From an uncultured Pelagibacteraceae bacterium (GTDB lineage: Bacteria; Pseudomonadota; Alphaproteobacteria; Pelagibacterales; Pelagibacteraceae): a stretch of DNA of 64,000 bases. Both the position numbers and the translations under genes were made by a program. The DNA lies in assembly GCA_902615445.1 (NCBI GenBank), contig CACMOQ010000002.1:62001-126000 (forward strand), in the 5' to 3' direction. Of this stretch, positions 29,211-37,481 are shown in pieces (position 1 is the first letter of the stretch; each line of letters starts with the position of its first letter). The notes under the pieces were generated by a model. The model worked only from the letters and a program-made list of their open reading frames with translations. It was not told where the DNA came from and searched no databases.

Positions 29211-29336
29211 TTATTTTTGTCTGGCTTTGAATTTTGGGTTAATTTTATTAATTATATAAACTCTTCCTCTTCTTCTTACTAATTTTGAATTTAAATCTCT
29301 TTTTTTGATTGATTTTAGTGAGCTTTTAATTTTCAT
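29211..29336 (-). CDS. rpmJ: 50S ribosomal protein L36, zinc-free type
   Basis: This 41-residue ORF was read directly from the DNA. It begins [16 protein letters not shown] and has [22 protein letters not shown], clearly L36 of the Cys-free alternative type. Its ATG lies only 15 bases from the 3' end of 5S rRNA on the same strand, with neither a terminator nor an obvious promoter in between, so it is probably transcribed from the 5S promoter. No Shine-Dalgarno is evident. Confidence 0.92.
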   Translation of the reverse strand: MKIKSSLKSIKKRDLNSKLVRRRGRVYIINKINPKFKARQK

Positions 29337-29351
29337 AATTGTAATTTTGTA

Positions 29352-29465
29352 GCCGGCGATGTCCTACTCTTCCATATCTTAAGACAAAGTACCATCGGCG
29401 CAGAAAGGCTTGACTTCCGAGTTCGGAATGGGATCGGGTATAACACTTTCGCAATAATCACCGGC
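29352..29465 (-). rRNA. rrf: 5S ribosomal RNA (unlinked from 16S-23S)
   Basis: The minus strand has the 5S pattern: terminal stem GCCGGTGAT/ATCGCCGGC, the conserved CCGATCCCATTCCGAACTCGGAAG region, and GAGTAGG near the 3' end; length is about 114 bases. No 16S or 23S sequence lies on either side. Separation of 5S from 23S by a hypervariable gene island is a described feature of SAR11 genomes. It has its own promoter-like elements and runs directly into rpmJ. Confidence 0.95.
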
Positions 29466-29471
29466 GTATGT

Positions 29472-29499
29472 GTTATACATATTTAAAATTTATTGTAAA
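29472..29499 (-). promoter_or_regulatory. Promoter of the 5S rRNA unit
   Basis: On the minus strand TTTACA (-35, 29494-29499) and TATAAC (-10, 29472-29477) are 16 bases apart, and the predicted start falls at 29465, exactly the 5' base of 5S rRNA. This close fit makes it the best-supported promoter in the window. Confidence 0.75.
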
Positions 29500-29512
29500 C
29501 TAACTTTTAAGC

Positions 29513-30412
29513 TCAATTATTCTTTAATTTTTGGTTCTTTTTAATAAAATCATCTATATAATTTTTCAAATTAATTTTACCAAAATTTTTTTGAACTTTG
29601 TTCGACAAACTCATATTCGTTAGTGCAGAAGCAAACCTTTCACCTTTTCTTGGTGGCAAAAGTTTTATTTTTGATTTAAAGAACTTGGCAACCTCTAAAA
29701 TTGAATAGCTCTTTTTATTAGAAATACTATAATACTTACAATTATTTTTTTTCCATGCCTTATAACAAATATCTATCGTATCATTAATATGCGTAAATCT
29801 TCTAGATTGTGAGCCGGGTCTAACAACTGGTAGTGGTTTTTTTTGTAAATAATTTTTTTCAAATATACCAATAACAGTTGCCATACTTCCCTCGCGAATT
29901 TGTTTTGGACCATAAACATTATAAAAGAAAATTACCTCATATCTAAAATTAAACCATTTTTTTAAATTTTCCAAAAATTCTAAATTTTTGGCTTTTGTGA
30001 AAGCGTAAGGAGACAAATTTTTATCTTTTCCATTATTTCCCAAAGAAGCTGAAGTTGCAGAATAAACTAGTTTGATCTTATTTTTTAAACAAAAATCAAA
30101 AACAGCATTAGTTCCTATTGTGTTAGATTGAATACATCTATTCATTTGAACAAAGCTTTGGTATATTCTAGCAAATTCACCAAAATGAAAAATAGTTTTT
30201 ATTTTTTTTTTATAAGGATTTAATATTTTAGATATATTTTTTGTGTGGGCTTTAATATATTTAACATTTTTATTTAAAATATGATTATTTTTTTTTCCAC
30301 ATGAATAATCATCTATACTAATAATTTGAAATTTTGTTTTTTTAATTAGAAACTCAATTAAATTAGAACCTACAAATCCAGCTCCACCAGTGACAACAAT
30401 AATTTTTTTCAT
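29513..30412 (-). CDS. NAD-dependent epimerase/dehydratase (UDP-glucose 4-epimerase-like)
   Basis: This extended SDR enzyme acts on a nucleotide sugar. The Rossmann motif VTGGAGFVGSN is at residues 7-17 and the catalytic pair in SPYAFTKAK (YxxxK) near residue 137; NVYGPKQIREGSMATVIG is a GalE/WbpP-like substrate segment. I start at ATG 30412 because the frame extends upstream only through a hydrophobic, non-family stretch into the divergent promoter region. Substrate unknown. It is the first island gene, ending 48 bases from the 5S gene. Confidence 0.85.
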   Translation of the reverse strand: MKKIIVVTGGAGFVGSNLIEFLIKKTKFQIISIDDYSCGKKNNHILNKNVKYIKAHTKNISKILNPYKKKIKTIFHFGEFARIYQSFVQMNRCIQSNTIGTNAVFDFCLKNKIKLVYSATSASLGNNGKDKNLSPYAFTKAKNLEFLENLKKWFNFRYEVIFFYNVYGPKQIREGSMATVIGIFEKNYLQKKPLPVVRPGSQSRRFTHINDTIDICYKAWKKNNCKYYSISNKKSYSILEVAKFFKSKIKLLPPRKGERFASALTNMSLSNKVQKNFGKINLKNYIDDFIKKNQKLKNN

Positions 30413-30487
30413 TATTCTGAATTGAAAATTAATTATACAAAATAAATGTAATTGTAAACAAAACCACAAAAAGATATACAACTTTTT

Positions 30488-31174
30488 ATGGGTAAAATTT
30501 CTTTAATAATTCCTGCAAAAAAAGAGCCAAATGCTTTACCAATTGTATTAGAGGAAATAAAAAAAAATAATTATGATTTTAATATTATTGTAGTTCTCGA
30601 TAAAAATGACATTGAAACTTTTAATTCAATAAAAAATTTAAATTGTAAAATAATTTGGCAACCAAAAAACGGATATGGTAACGCAATAATAGAAGGTATT
30701 AATCATTGCGAAACTAAATATCTTTGCATTTTTTATGCAGATGGTTCCACAGATCCAAAATATATTTTACCCATGTTAAAAAAACTTGAAGAAAATAAAT
30801 ATGATTTTATTTTTGGTTCAAGATACGAAAAAAATGCCTATTCACATGATGACAATATAGTAACAAAAATTGGTAATTTTTTTTTTACTTTTCTTGGAAA
30901 TTTTTTGATGAAATTAGAGTTAACTGATATTTTATTTACTTATATTCTTGCTAAAACAAATGAGATTAAATCACTAAATTTGAGTTCTGATGATTATTGT
31001 TTGTGTATTGAAATTCCTTTTAAGATCAAATTCAACAATTTAAAATATTCTACATTTCCTTGTGTGGAAAGAAGAAGATTTGCAGATAAAAAAAAGGTAA
31101 AAGCTTTTAGTGATGGTCTTAAAATCCTTATTTATTTTTTTAGAGAATATTTAAATTTTATCAATAAGAAATAA
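30488..31174 (+). CDS. GT2 glycosyltransferase (DPM1/DpgM-like), copy A
   Basis: The 228-residue GT-A fold protein has SLIIPAKKEPNALPIVLEEI at the N-terminus and FYADGSTDPKYI in place of the DxD region, then GSRYEKNA and a C-terminal RRRFADKKKVKAFSDGLKIL. It has no transmembrane helices and resembles polyprenyl-phosphate sugar transferases in sequence pattern. It is clearly paralogous to the gene at 37482; the two plus-strand copies bracket the minus-strand colitose block. It overlaps the convergent dehydratase gene by 24 bases. Confidence 0.8.
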   Translation: MGKISLIIPAKKEPNALPIVLEEIKKNNYDFNIIVVLDKNDIETFNSIKNLNCKIIWQPKNGYGNAIIEGINHCETKYLCIFYADGSTDPKYILPMLKKLEENKYDFIFGSRYEKNAYSHDDNIVTKIGNFFFTFLGNFLMKLELTDILFTYILAKTNEIKSLNLSSDDYCLCIEIPFKIKFNNLKYSTFPCVERRRFADKKKVKAFSDGLKILIYFFREYLNFINKK

Positions 31175-32386
31175 CGAATTTTTAATAAAATCAATTTGTT
31201 TGTGAGTTATCTTTTTTGTATGAAGTCCAATAACAAAACCAAGCTGTTCGATGGTATTTGCTCCCTTAAATTTTTGTTTTTTTTTATTTAAAGCATATAA
31301 ATTTGTAGCTGGTTGATTTACAAATGAACCACTAATTACAGGTCGTGTTTGTAATCCTTTTTTTTCTATTGTATTTATAAATCTTTTCTTTTTATGTTTT
31401 AAACTTGGATTTAAAAATATTGGAAAAACCATATAACTTGGTTTAACGTTTTTAGGAACATCCAAAAAATAAAATTGATTATTCCATCTTTTATCTTTTT
31501 TAAGACTTTCAATAATTTTTATTCTATTATGATGTCTATTCTTTTTAAAAATTTCTAATCTATTGAACTGACTAAATCCTATTGCAGCTTGTATGTCAGT
31601 TGGACGTAAATTAAATCCTGAATTTACAAATATATATCTCGGATCTAAATCAGGAAATTTTTTTGAAATTTCAATATCTCTAACCCAGCCGTGGGATCTC
31701 AATGACTTTAATATTTTATAATCCTCAATATTTTTACAAACAACCATTCCACCTTCACCTGATGTAATTTGATGTGAATAAAAAAATGAAAACGTACCAA
31801 AATCTCCAAAAGTGCCCAAATTTTTATTTTTAAATTTAGCACCCAAGGACTCACAATTATCTTCAATTAGAATTATTTTTTTTTTTTCACAAAACTTTTT
31901 TAATTTTAATAAATTGCCTGAAAGACCTAAAACGTTTATAATGACAATAACTTTGGTTTTTGAATTCACTTTTGAAATTAATTCATCAACATCAACATTT
32001 AAAGTTTTTGGATTTACATCTACAAATTTAATTTTTAATCCTGCCTGAACTAATGGCCACAATGATGTTGACCAACATAAAGATTGTATAATTGCTTGAT
32101 CTCCCTTCTTGAATCTATTTTTTCTCCATGGATTACAAGAAGCAAAAGTTGCTAATAAATTAGCTGAAGAACCGGAATTTACCATCAAAGCATAATTAGT
32201 TTTTAACTTTTTTGCAAATTTTTTTTCAAAAATACTTGTGTATTTATTCATTGTTATAAAACCAGAACGAATTACCTTTATTCCCTGATCCAAGTCTGAT
32301 TTATCTAAAGCATTTTCTAAAAGATGATATTTATACTTTTTTTTATTCAGTAATATCTTGTAGTTATAGTTATTTATTTTCTTCAT
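31151..32386 (-). CDS. colD: PLP-dependent sugar 3-dehydratase (ColD-like, DegT family)
   Basis: This DegT/DnrJ/EryC1 fold protein has NSGSSANLLATFASCNPW (cofactor phosphate region) and the IEDNCESLGAKF Asp. The residue that forms the Schiff base in aminotransferases is His205 here (FFYSHQITSGEGG, where transaminases have a Lys). This replacement marks PMP-dependent 3-dehydratases such as ColD and RfbH. Next to gmd and an Fcl-like enzyme the expected substrate is GDP-4-keto-6-deoxymannose, giving the 3,6-dideoxy sugar colitose. Length is 411 residues. Function is inferred from motif plus context. Confidence 0.82.
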   Translation of the reverse strand: MKKINNYNYKILLNKKKYKYHLLENALDKSDLDQGIKVIRSGFITMNKYTSIFEKKFAKKLKTNYALMVNSGSSANLLATFASCNPWRKNRFKKGDQAIIQSLCWSTSLWPLVQAGLKIKFVDVNPKTLNVDVDELISKVNSKTKVIVIINVLGLSGNLLKLKKFCEKKKIILIEDNCESLGAKFKNKNLGTFGDFGTFSFFYSHQITSGEGGMVVCKNIEDYKILKSLRSHGWVRDIEISKKFPDLDPRYIFVNSGFNLRPTDIQAAIGFSQFNRLEIFKKNRHHNRIKIIESLKKDKRWNNQFYFLDVPKNVKPSYMVFPIFLNPSLKHKKKRFINTIEKKGLQTRPVISGSFVNQPATNLYALNKKKQKFKGANTIEQLGFVIGLHTKKITHKQIDFIKNSLFLIDKI

Positions 32387-33323
32387 TTTTACTATGATTT
32401 TTTAGAAAATATTTAAATGTTAATTTAAAACCCTCCTGATAATTATTTTTTGGTTTCCAACCATATTTTTTTGCTAAACTTGTATCTAAACATTTTCTTG
32501 GCATTCCATCTGGTTTTTTTGTGTCATAATTGATTTTTAGTTTTACATTCATTAATCTCATAAGCATTTTAGCGTACCAATCTATTTGATGGTCTTCACC
32601 TGTGCCGATGTTTAAAAAAGGTTCTTTTATTTTTTTTTTCATAAAAAAAACTACAGCATCAGCAAAATCATCTACAAACATAAGCTCTCTTTTGGCCTTA
32701 CCAGTGCCCCAGATATCTAATTTTTTTTTTTTATATTTCTTCGCTAAATAAATTTTTCTTATCAAAGCTGGATAAAAATGAGAATTATTCAAATCAAAAT
32801 TGTCATTAGGTCCATAAAGATTTGGAGGCATTAAGCTTTTATAATTAAGATTTAAAAAAAAACTATAATACTCACACATTTTAATACCCATTATTTTAGC
32901 CAATGAATATGCTTCATTAGTTTCTTCAAGAGAACCTGATAATAAATACTTTTCTTTCATAGGTTGTTTGCAATGTTTTGGATATATGCAACTTGAACCA
33001 AGAAAAAACAAATTCTTAGTCCCTGCCAAGTAAGATCCATGTATTACATTATTTTGTATCTGATTATTTTCGTAAATAAACTCATGTTTAAAGCGAGAAT
33101 TATAATCAATCCCTCCTACTTTCGCTGCGGCCAAAATAACAAAATCAGGTTTTATTTTTTTCAAAAATTTATAAGTTAAATTTTGATCAACAAGATCAAG
33201 TGAATTTCTACTTTTCGTAATTATATTATTGTAGCCATTTTTAATAAGACATCTTTTGATAGCTGATCCAACCATACCATTGTGTCCAGCTAAAAAAATT
33301 TTCATTTTTTTTCCAGAATTCAT
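32370..33323 (-). CDS. GDP-L-fucose / GDP-L-colitose synthase-type epimerase-reductase
   Basis: This Fcl/WcaG-family SDR has FLAGHNGMVGSAIKRCL, the catalytic Ser-Tyr-Lys in SSCIYP and AYSLAKIMG, NLYGPNDNFDLNNSHF and WGTGKAKRELMFVDD. The family makes GDP-L-fucose from GDP-4-keto-6-deoxymannose, and ColC homologues make GDP-L-colitose from the 3-deoxy product. Because colD lies directly downstream (17-base overlap), ColC function is more likely than fucose synthesis, but both are possible. Length is 317 residues. Confidence 0.88.
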   Translation of the reverse strand: MNSGKKMKIFLAGHNGMVGSAIKRCLIKNGYNNIITKSRNSLDLVDQNLTYKFLKKIKPDFVILAAAKVGGIDYNSRFKHEFIYENNQIQNNVIHGSYLAGTKNLFFLGSSCIYPKHCKQPMKEKYLLSGSLEETNEAYSLAKIMGIKMCEYYSFFLNLNYKSLMPPNLYGPNDNFDLNNSHFYPALIRKIYLAKKYKKKKLDIWGTGKAKRELMFVDDFADAVVFFMKKKIKEPFLNIGTGEDHQIDWYAKMLMRLMNVKLKINYDTKKPDGMPRKCLDTSLAKKYGWKPKNNYQEGFKLTFKYFLKNHSKNEENK

Positions 33324-33325
33324 TT

Positions 33326-34363
33326 TTACTTCAGATTATTATACTCGTGCTCTATCATCTCTTCGATCAAAGTTTCAATTTTTATTGAAGGTTTCCATTT
33401 CAACTTATATCTAGCTTTTTTTGCATCACCTAATAAAGTATTAACATCTAATGGTCTCAAATAGTTTTTGTCACATTCAATAATAGCTTTTCCATTTTCA
33501 TTATAACCTTTTTCCTTTATTCCTTTTCCTCTCCAATTTATTTTCATTTTTAATTTTTTTGCTGTTAAATTTATAAACTGCTTAATTGAGTATTGTTTTC
33601 CAGTAGCAATAACATAATCATCTGGTTTTTTTTGTTGCAATATCTTCCACATCGCTAAACAATAATCTTTTGCATGCCCCCAGTCTCTTTTAGAATTTAG
33701 ATTTCCTAAATATAACTTTTTCTGTTTATTTTCTTTAATTCTACATAGTGCAGATACAATTTTTTTTGTTACAAAAGTTTCTCCTCTTCTGGGACTTTCA
33801 TGATTAAATAATATTCCATTACACGCATATATATTATAAGCCTCTCTATAGTTTTTTGTAATCCAGTGAGCATATAACTTTGCAACTCCATAGGGACTTA
33901 AAGGATAAAAAGAAGTTTTTTCGTTTTGAGGTGAGCTTTGAACTTTACCATACATTTCAGAAGTACCTGCCTGATAAAATTTTGTTTTTTTTTCTAATTT
34001 ATGAAATTTTATAGCTTCTAAAATTCTTAAAGCACCAAGGGCATCAGCATTAGCGGTATATTCTGGAACTTCAAATGACACTGCAACATGGGATTGAGCT
34101 GCTAGATTGTAGATTTCATCAGGTTTTGTTTTTTTTATAACACTAGAAACTGATAGAGAATCGGTTATATCACCATAGTGCAACCTGAATCTATAGTTTT
34201 TATCATGTGGATCTTGATAAATATGATCAACCCTAAAAGTGTTAATACTTGAAGACCTCCTTTTTACTCCATGAACTATATAATTTTTTTTTAACAATAT
34301 TTCCGCTAAATAAGATCCATCTTGACCAGTAACCCCAAAAATTAAAGCTATTTTTTTTTTCAT
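33326..34363 (-). CDS. gmd: GDP-mannose 4,6-dehydratase
   Basis: It makes GDP-4-keto-6-deoxy-D-mannose, the branch point for fucose, colitose and perosamine. The 345-residue SDR has [31 protein letters not shown], the [10 protein letters not shown] active site and [16 protein letters not shown]. It is 2 bases from the Fcl-like gene, and gmd, the Fcl-like gene and colD together form one operon-like block. Confidence 0.95.
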   Translation of the reverse strand: MKKKIALIFGVTGQDGSYLAEILLKKNYIVHGVKRRSSSINTFRVDHIYQDPHDKNYRFRLHYGDITDSLSVSSVIKKTKPDEIYNLAAQSHVAVSFEVPEYTANADALGALRILEAIKFHKLEKKTKFYQAGTSEMYGKVQSSPQNEKTSFYPLSPYGVAKLYAHWITKNYREAYNIYACNGILFNHESPRRGETFVTKKIVSALCRIKENKQKKLYLGNLNSKRDWGHAKDYCLAMWKILQQKKPDDYVIATGKQYSIKQFINLTAKKLKMKINWRGKGIKEKGYNENGKAIIECDKNYLRPLDVNTLLGDAKKARYKLKWKPSIKIETLIEEMIEHEYNNLK

Positions 34364-34410
34364 TTTTTATGAATTTTTTTTATTATTTTTTCTTATCTTT
34401 ACAAATATAA

Positions 34411-36075
34411 TCATTTATTCCTTCTTAAGATATAGTAATTTTTTTTTTTAGAAACTGATATTCCCTTAAAACTCGCACAAGATTTTTTGTTTTTATCAAT
34501 ACAACTTTGGTGATTAAGTAATATATTATCAACAAATTTATCCACCCTGAAATGGACATCGTCTAAATAATAATATGGATATGTGAATAAGTTGTAATCA
34601 TATTTTTTTATTTCATTATTAATTCTATTTATATTTCTACCAACAAAAATCACCAACGATAATACAATCAAAAAAATGATTTTTTCTTTAAAGAATTTTA
34701 TTAAGACAAATTTTGAGATATATATTGCAAAAGGTATAAACACAATTAATGCCAAAAGACTAAAGCCGCCATACCTGAGACTTGGGTGGTTATAAAACCA
34801 CTCAAAAGACAAAATAATTATTACTAAGTATATATAAAAATTTTGTTTCTTTATATTTATATTATTTTTGTTTTTGGAGTGAAAAGAAAAATAGACTATT
34901 ATTAACAAAAATAATAAGCCGAGCATAAAGTCACTTACTTTGTTAAAAAAATACATATCAATCCAATTTGAAACCCAATTAAATCCCTTAATATAATTTT
35001 CAGGATTGTCTACTCTATGGTTGGGACCAGCACCTGCCTTAGCCCATAACTCAAACCAATCATTTGAAGCTTTAGCGTCACTAAAAGTTGACCACTCAAA
35101 GTTAGAAAAACAGGAAATGCTAACAGGATATATAATGCAACCAGAATTAAAAATATTTGAGAGAATTAAAAAAACACCAACAAAACAAAAAATATAAAAA
35201 TAGAAATTTTTAAAAAAATTAAAAAAAAGTTTTTTTTTTAAAAAATGAAAAAAAATTGGAACAAGAATTAATAAATATAAAACATAAAACGCCTTAAGTG
35301 AGACTATCAGTCCTAATAAAATAAAAATTTTAGTAAAATTTTGCTCTGCGACGTTTGACCTTCTATAAAGTCCAAAAACTTCGATAAACAAAATAAAAAT
35401 TAATATCTGTGCAGAGCGGTCAGTTCCGTGTTCAGCTATTCTATAAAAAAATATATTTATGAATAAAAAAGACAAAAGAGTTAAATAAAAAATAAAATCA
35501 TATCTTTTATTGTTAAAATCATCTTTTAGTTTAAGTATCAAAATTAAATTTGAAAAACCAAATATTAAAATTGCACCCATATTAAATAAAAAATATTCAA
35601 TAATAGGTAAATAAAATAGCGAATTTAGATAAAAAATCGAAGAAGGAGTTCTAAAAGCATGTACAAGATTTCCTACTCCGATTATCAAATTTTCTTGAGT
35701 TAAATAATATGTATAAGGGAAATGATAATAAGGGAAATCATCATGTGTTTTAGATGTCAAAAATGCAAATAGTAATATCCCAAATATTAAACAAATATAA
35801 TTTAGATATTTTTTGAATTCCCCTTTTTTTTTAAAGAAAAAAAATATAAATGAAATTATTCCAATTTTTAAAATTATCAAATTATGCACATAACCATGAT
35901 TAAAAAAAAAATGAGTTAGAAAAGACAAGAAAATTAAAAATAATAAACTACCTAATAGATTATACTCAAATTCTATATATGAAATATTTTTCAAAATATT
36001 TTGCAATAATAAGCCATAGCCAGTTATTGACATTATTAGTATTGAGTAAAAAAATAAATAAATTGATAAATTCAT
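34411..36075 (-). CDS. Polytopic membrane protein of unknown function (GT-C or polymerase-like)
   Basis: The 554-residue protein has about 12 hydrophobic helices. An early extracytoplasmic loop contains SKTHDDFPYYHFPYTYYL, an Asp-Asp motif in the position of GT-C active sites, and a later loop has NHPSLRYGGF. The HDDFPYYHFPY pattern recurs in uncharacterised membrane proteins of O-antigen clusters. It could be a lipid-linked sugar transferase or an O-unit polymerase; the window has no clear Wzy. Confidence 0.6.
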   Translation of the reverse strand: MNLSIYLFFYSILIMSITGYGLLLQNILKNISYIEFEYNLLGSLLFLIFLSFLTHFFFNHGYVHNLIILKIGIISFIFFFFKKKGEFKKYLNYICLIFGILLFAFLTSKTHDDFPYYHFPYTYYLTQENLIIGVGNLVHAFRTPSSIFYLNSLFYLPIIEYFLFNMGAILIFGFSNLILILKLKDDFNNKRYDFIFYLTLLSFLFINIFFYRIAEHGTDRSAQILIFILFIEVFGLYRRSNVAEQNFTKIFILLGLIVSLKAFYVLYLLILVPIFFHFLKKKLFFNFFKNFYFYIFCFVGVFLILSNIFNSGCIIYPVSISCFSNFEWSTFSDAKASNDWFELWAKAGAGPNHRVDNPENYIKGFNWVSNWIDMYFFNKVSDFMLGLLFLLIIVYFSFHSKNKNNINIKKQNFYIYLVIIILSFEWFYNHPSLRYGGFSLLALIVFIPFAIYISKFVLIKFFKEKIIFLIVLSLVIFVGRNINRINNEIKKYDYNLFTYPYYYLDDVHFRVDKFVDNILLNHQSCIDKNKKSCASFKGISVSKKKNYYILRRNK

Positions 36076-36119
36076 TAATATATATTTTTTCTAATTACAA
36101 AAATGCTGGTTTTGTTTTT

Positions 36120-37307
36120 TCATTTTCGTATTTTCTTATAAATATGTGGCATTGGTAAATGTAATATAAATTTACCCCCTTTTTTGAGTAAATGTTTTTC
36201 TTTAACAAATATTTCATCTTTAAAATTCCATGCACCTAAAAAATAAAAAGCATTTTTATCAAGTTTTGATTTATCATATTTCCTAACAATTATTTTTGTA
36301 CCAGGTAAAAATTTACCAATTTTACTTTTTGTTGTGTCTATAAAATAATCAAAAAAGTTTTCCTTAAGATTACAATAATTGACTACAGTTACTGCTTTTG
36401 CTGACGCTCCATAACCTATGATTTTACCTTTTTTTGACTTAATTTCCTCAAAAATCTTTATCAATTTTTTTTTTAAATAAAAAACATTTTTTGCAAACTT
36501 TTTGTAAGTAGTAAATTTATGAAGCCCAGCTTCCATCTCAGTTCTAATTTGTTTATTTAAATTTTTACAAATTTTAAATTTATTATTTTTATCGTGAATA
36601 ATATAATATCTGAGGGAGCCTCCGTGAATTTCTATGTTTTCTAGTTTGAATATTTTAAGCCCAACTTTCTTTAAAATATTTTTTAAAGCAATAGTTGATA
36701 AAACATAAATGTGTTCATTATAAAACTGGTCAAAAGCATTTTTTTTAAAACATTCTAAAAATGAGGGTTCTTCTAAGATAAACACACCATCGAGAGAAAG
36801 TATTTTTTTTATATTCTTTAGAACTTTTTCAATTTTATTTATATGTGTAATAGTATTTGCCGAAAATATTAAATCAAATTTGTCAGGGTTTTTAGAAAGT
36901 ATCTTTACTAATTTATCATCAAAATAATTTATATATACTTTAAATCCTTTTTTTTTTAAAGCATTCCCAACATCATAACATGGTTCTACGCAACTAATCT
37001 GTCCTCTTCTAAAATTTTTTGCAAAAGTTCCATCATTACTTCCAATCTCTAAAATTTTTTTATGAGAATAATTTTTTTTAATTATTTTTGATAAGTTTTT
37101 AAAATGATTTTTAACTGAAATTGAAAGTGAAGATCTATAGGGATAAGTTTTATTAAACATAATTTCTTTTTTTATTCTTTTATTAATAGAAACTAATTTA
37201 TTCTTATTATTATATTTTAAATTTAGGATGTAAGAAGAACTTGTACTTTTTGATTGAAAATCATTAGCTAATGGTTGTTTGCCTAGACTTAAAAAATTTT
37301 TGATCAT
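36120..37307 (-). CDS. Sugar C-methyltransferase-like protein with eroded zinc-binding N-terminus
   Basis: The family consists of an N-terminal zinc-ribbon domain, a SAM-binding core and a C-terminal Methyltransf_14 domain, and adds a methyl group to keto-sugars. Here FLSLGKQPLANDF is present at residues 5-17, but the preceding CxxC and the second CxxC pair are missing. The SAM motif ILEIGSNDGTFAKNF is near residue 85; SANTITHI, EEPSFLECF and IIGYGASAKAVTVVNYC follow. The start codon is immediately preceded in frame by a TAG. Length is 395 residues. It ends a minus-strand run that starts after a 174-base gap. Confidence 0.82.
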   Translation of the reverse strand: MIKNFLSLGKQPLANDFQSKSTSSSYILNLKYNNKNKLVSINKRIKKEIMFNKTYPYRSSLSISVKNHFKNLSKIIKKNYSHKKILEIGSNDGTFAKNFRRGQISCVEPCYDVGNALKKKGFKVYINYFDDKLVKILSKNPDKFDLIFSANTITHINKIEKVLKNIKKILSLDGVFILEEPSFLECFKKNAFDQFYNEHIYVLSTIALKNILKKVGLKIFKLENIEIHGGSLRYYIIHDKNNKFKICKNLNKQIRTEMEAGLHKFTTYKKFAKNVFYLKKKLIKIFEEIKSKKGKIIGYGASAKAVTVVNYCNLKENFFDYFIDTTKSKIGKFLPGTKIIVRKYDKSKLDKNAFYFLGAWNFKDEIFVKEKHLLKKGGKFILHLPMPHIYKKIRK

Positions 37308-37421
37308 CTAATTTAAGTACCTATTAAGCATTTTAGAATAATTTTCAATTATATCCTTATTGTTATTTTTCTTAGGTTTATTTAAACCACAAATTGATTT
37401 AAATAGCTCAAATAAAAAAGT
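37308..37421 (-). pseudogene. Possible C-terminal remnant of a lost gene
   Basis: A 37-codon frame without a start (reading ...LFELFKSICGLNKPKK... to RYLN) ends in TAG directly joined to the ATG of the methyltransferase gene. Its composition looks protein-like, and the stop-start junction resembles the normal gene junctions here. It may be the tail of a gene deleted by rearrangement; no family is recognised. Confidence 0.25.
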
Positions 37422-37481
37422 TTAATTAATATATGTGTAATTTAAGTTTATTTTGTTAGTAACCGTTTATAAAAATTATTT

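Noticed and set aside
30413..30481. N-terminal extension of the first island epimerase
   Set aside because: The extra 23 residues precede the normal MKKIIVVTGGAG start of the SDR family and occupy the divergent promoter region; ATG at 30412 is the better start.
31151..32386. Perosamine synthase or other GDP-sugar aminotransferase
   Set aside because: The catalytic Lys position is His, which excludes the usual transaminase mechanism and points to a 3-dehydratase.
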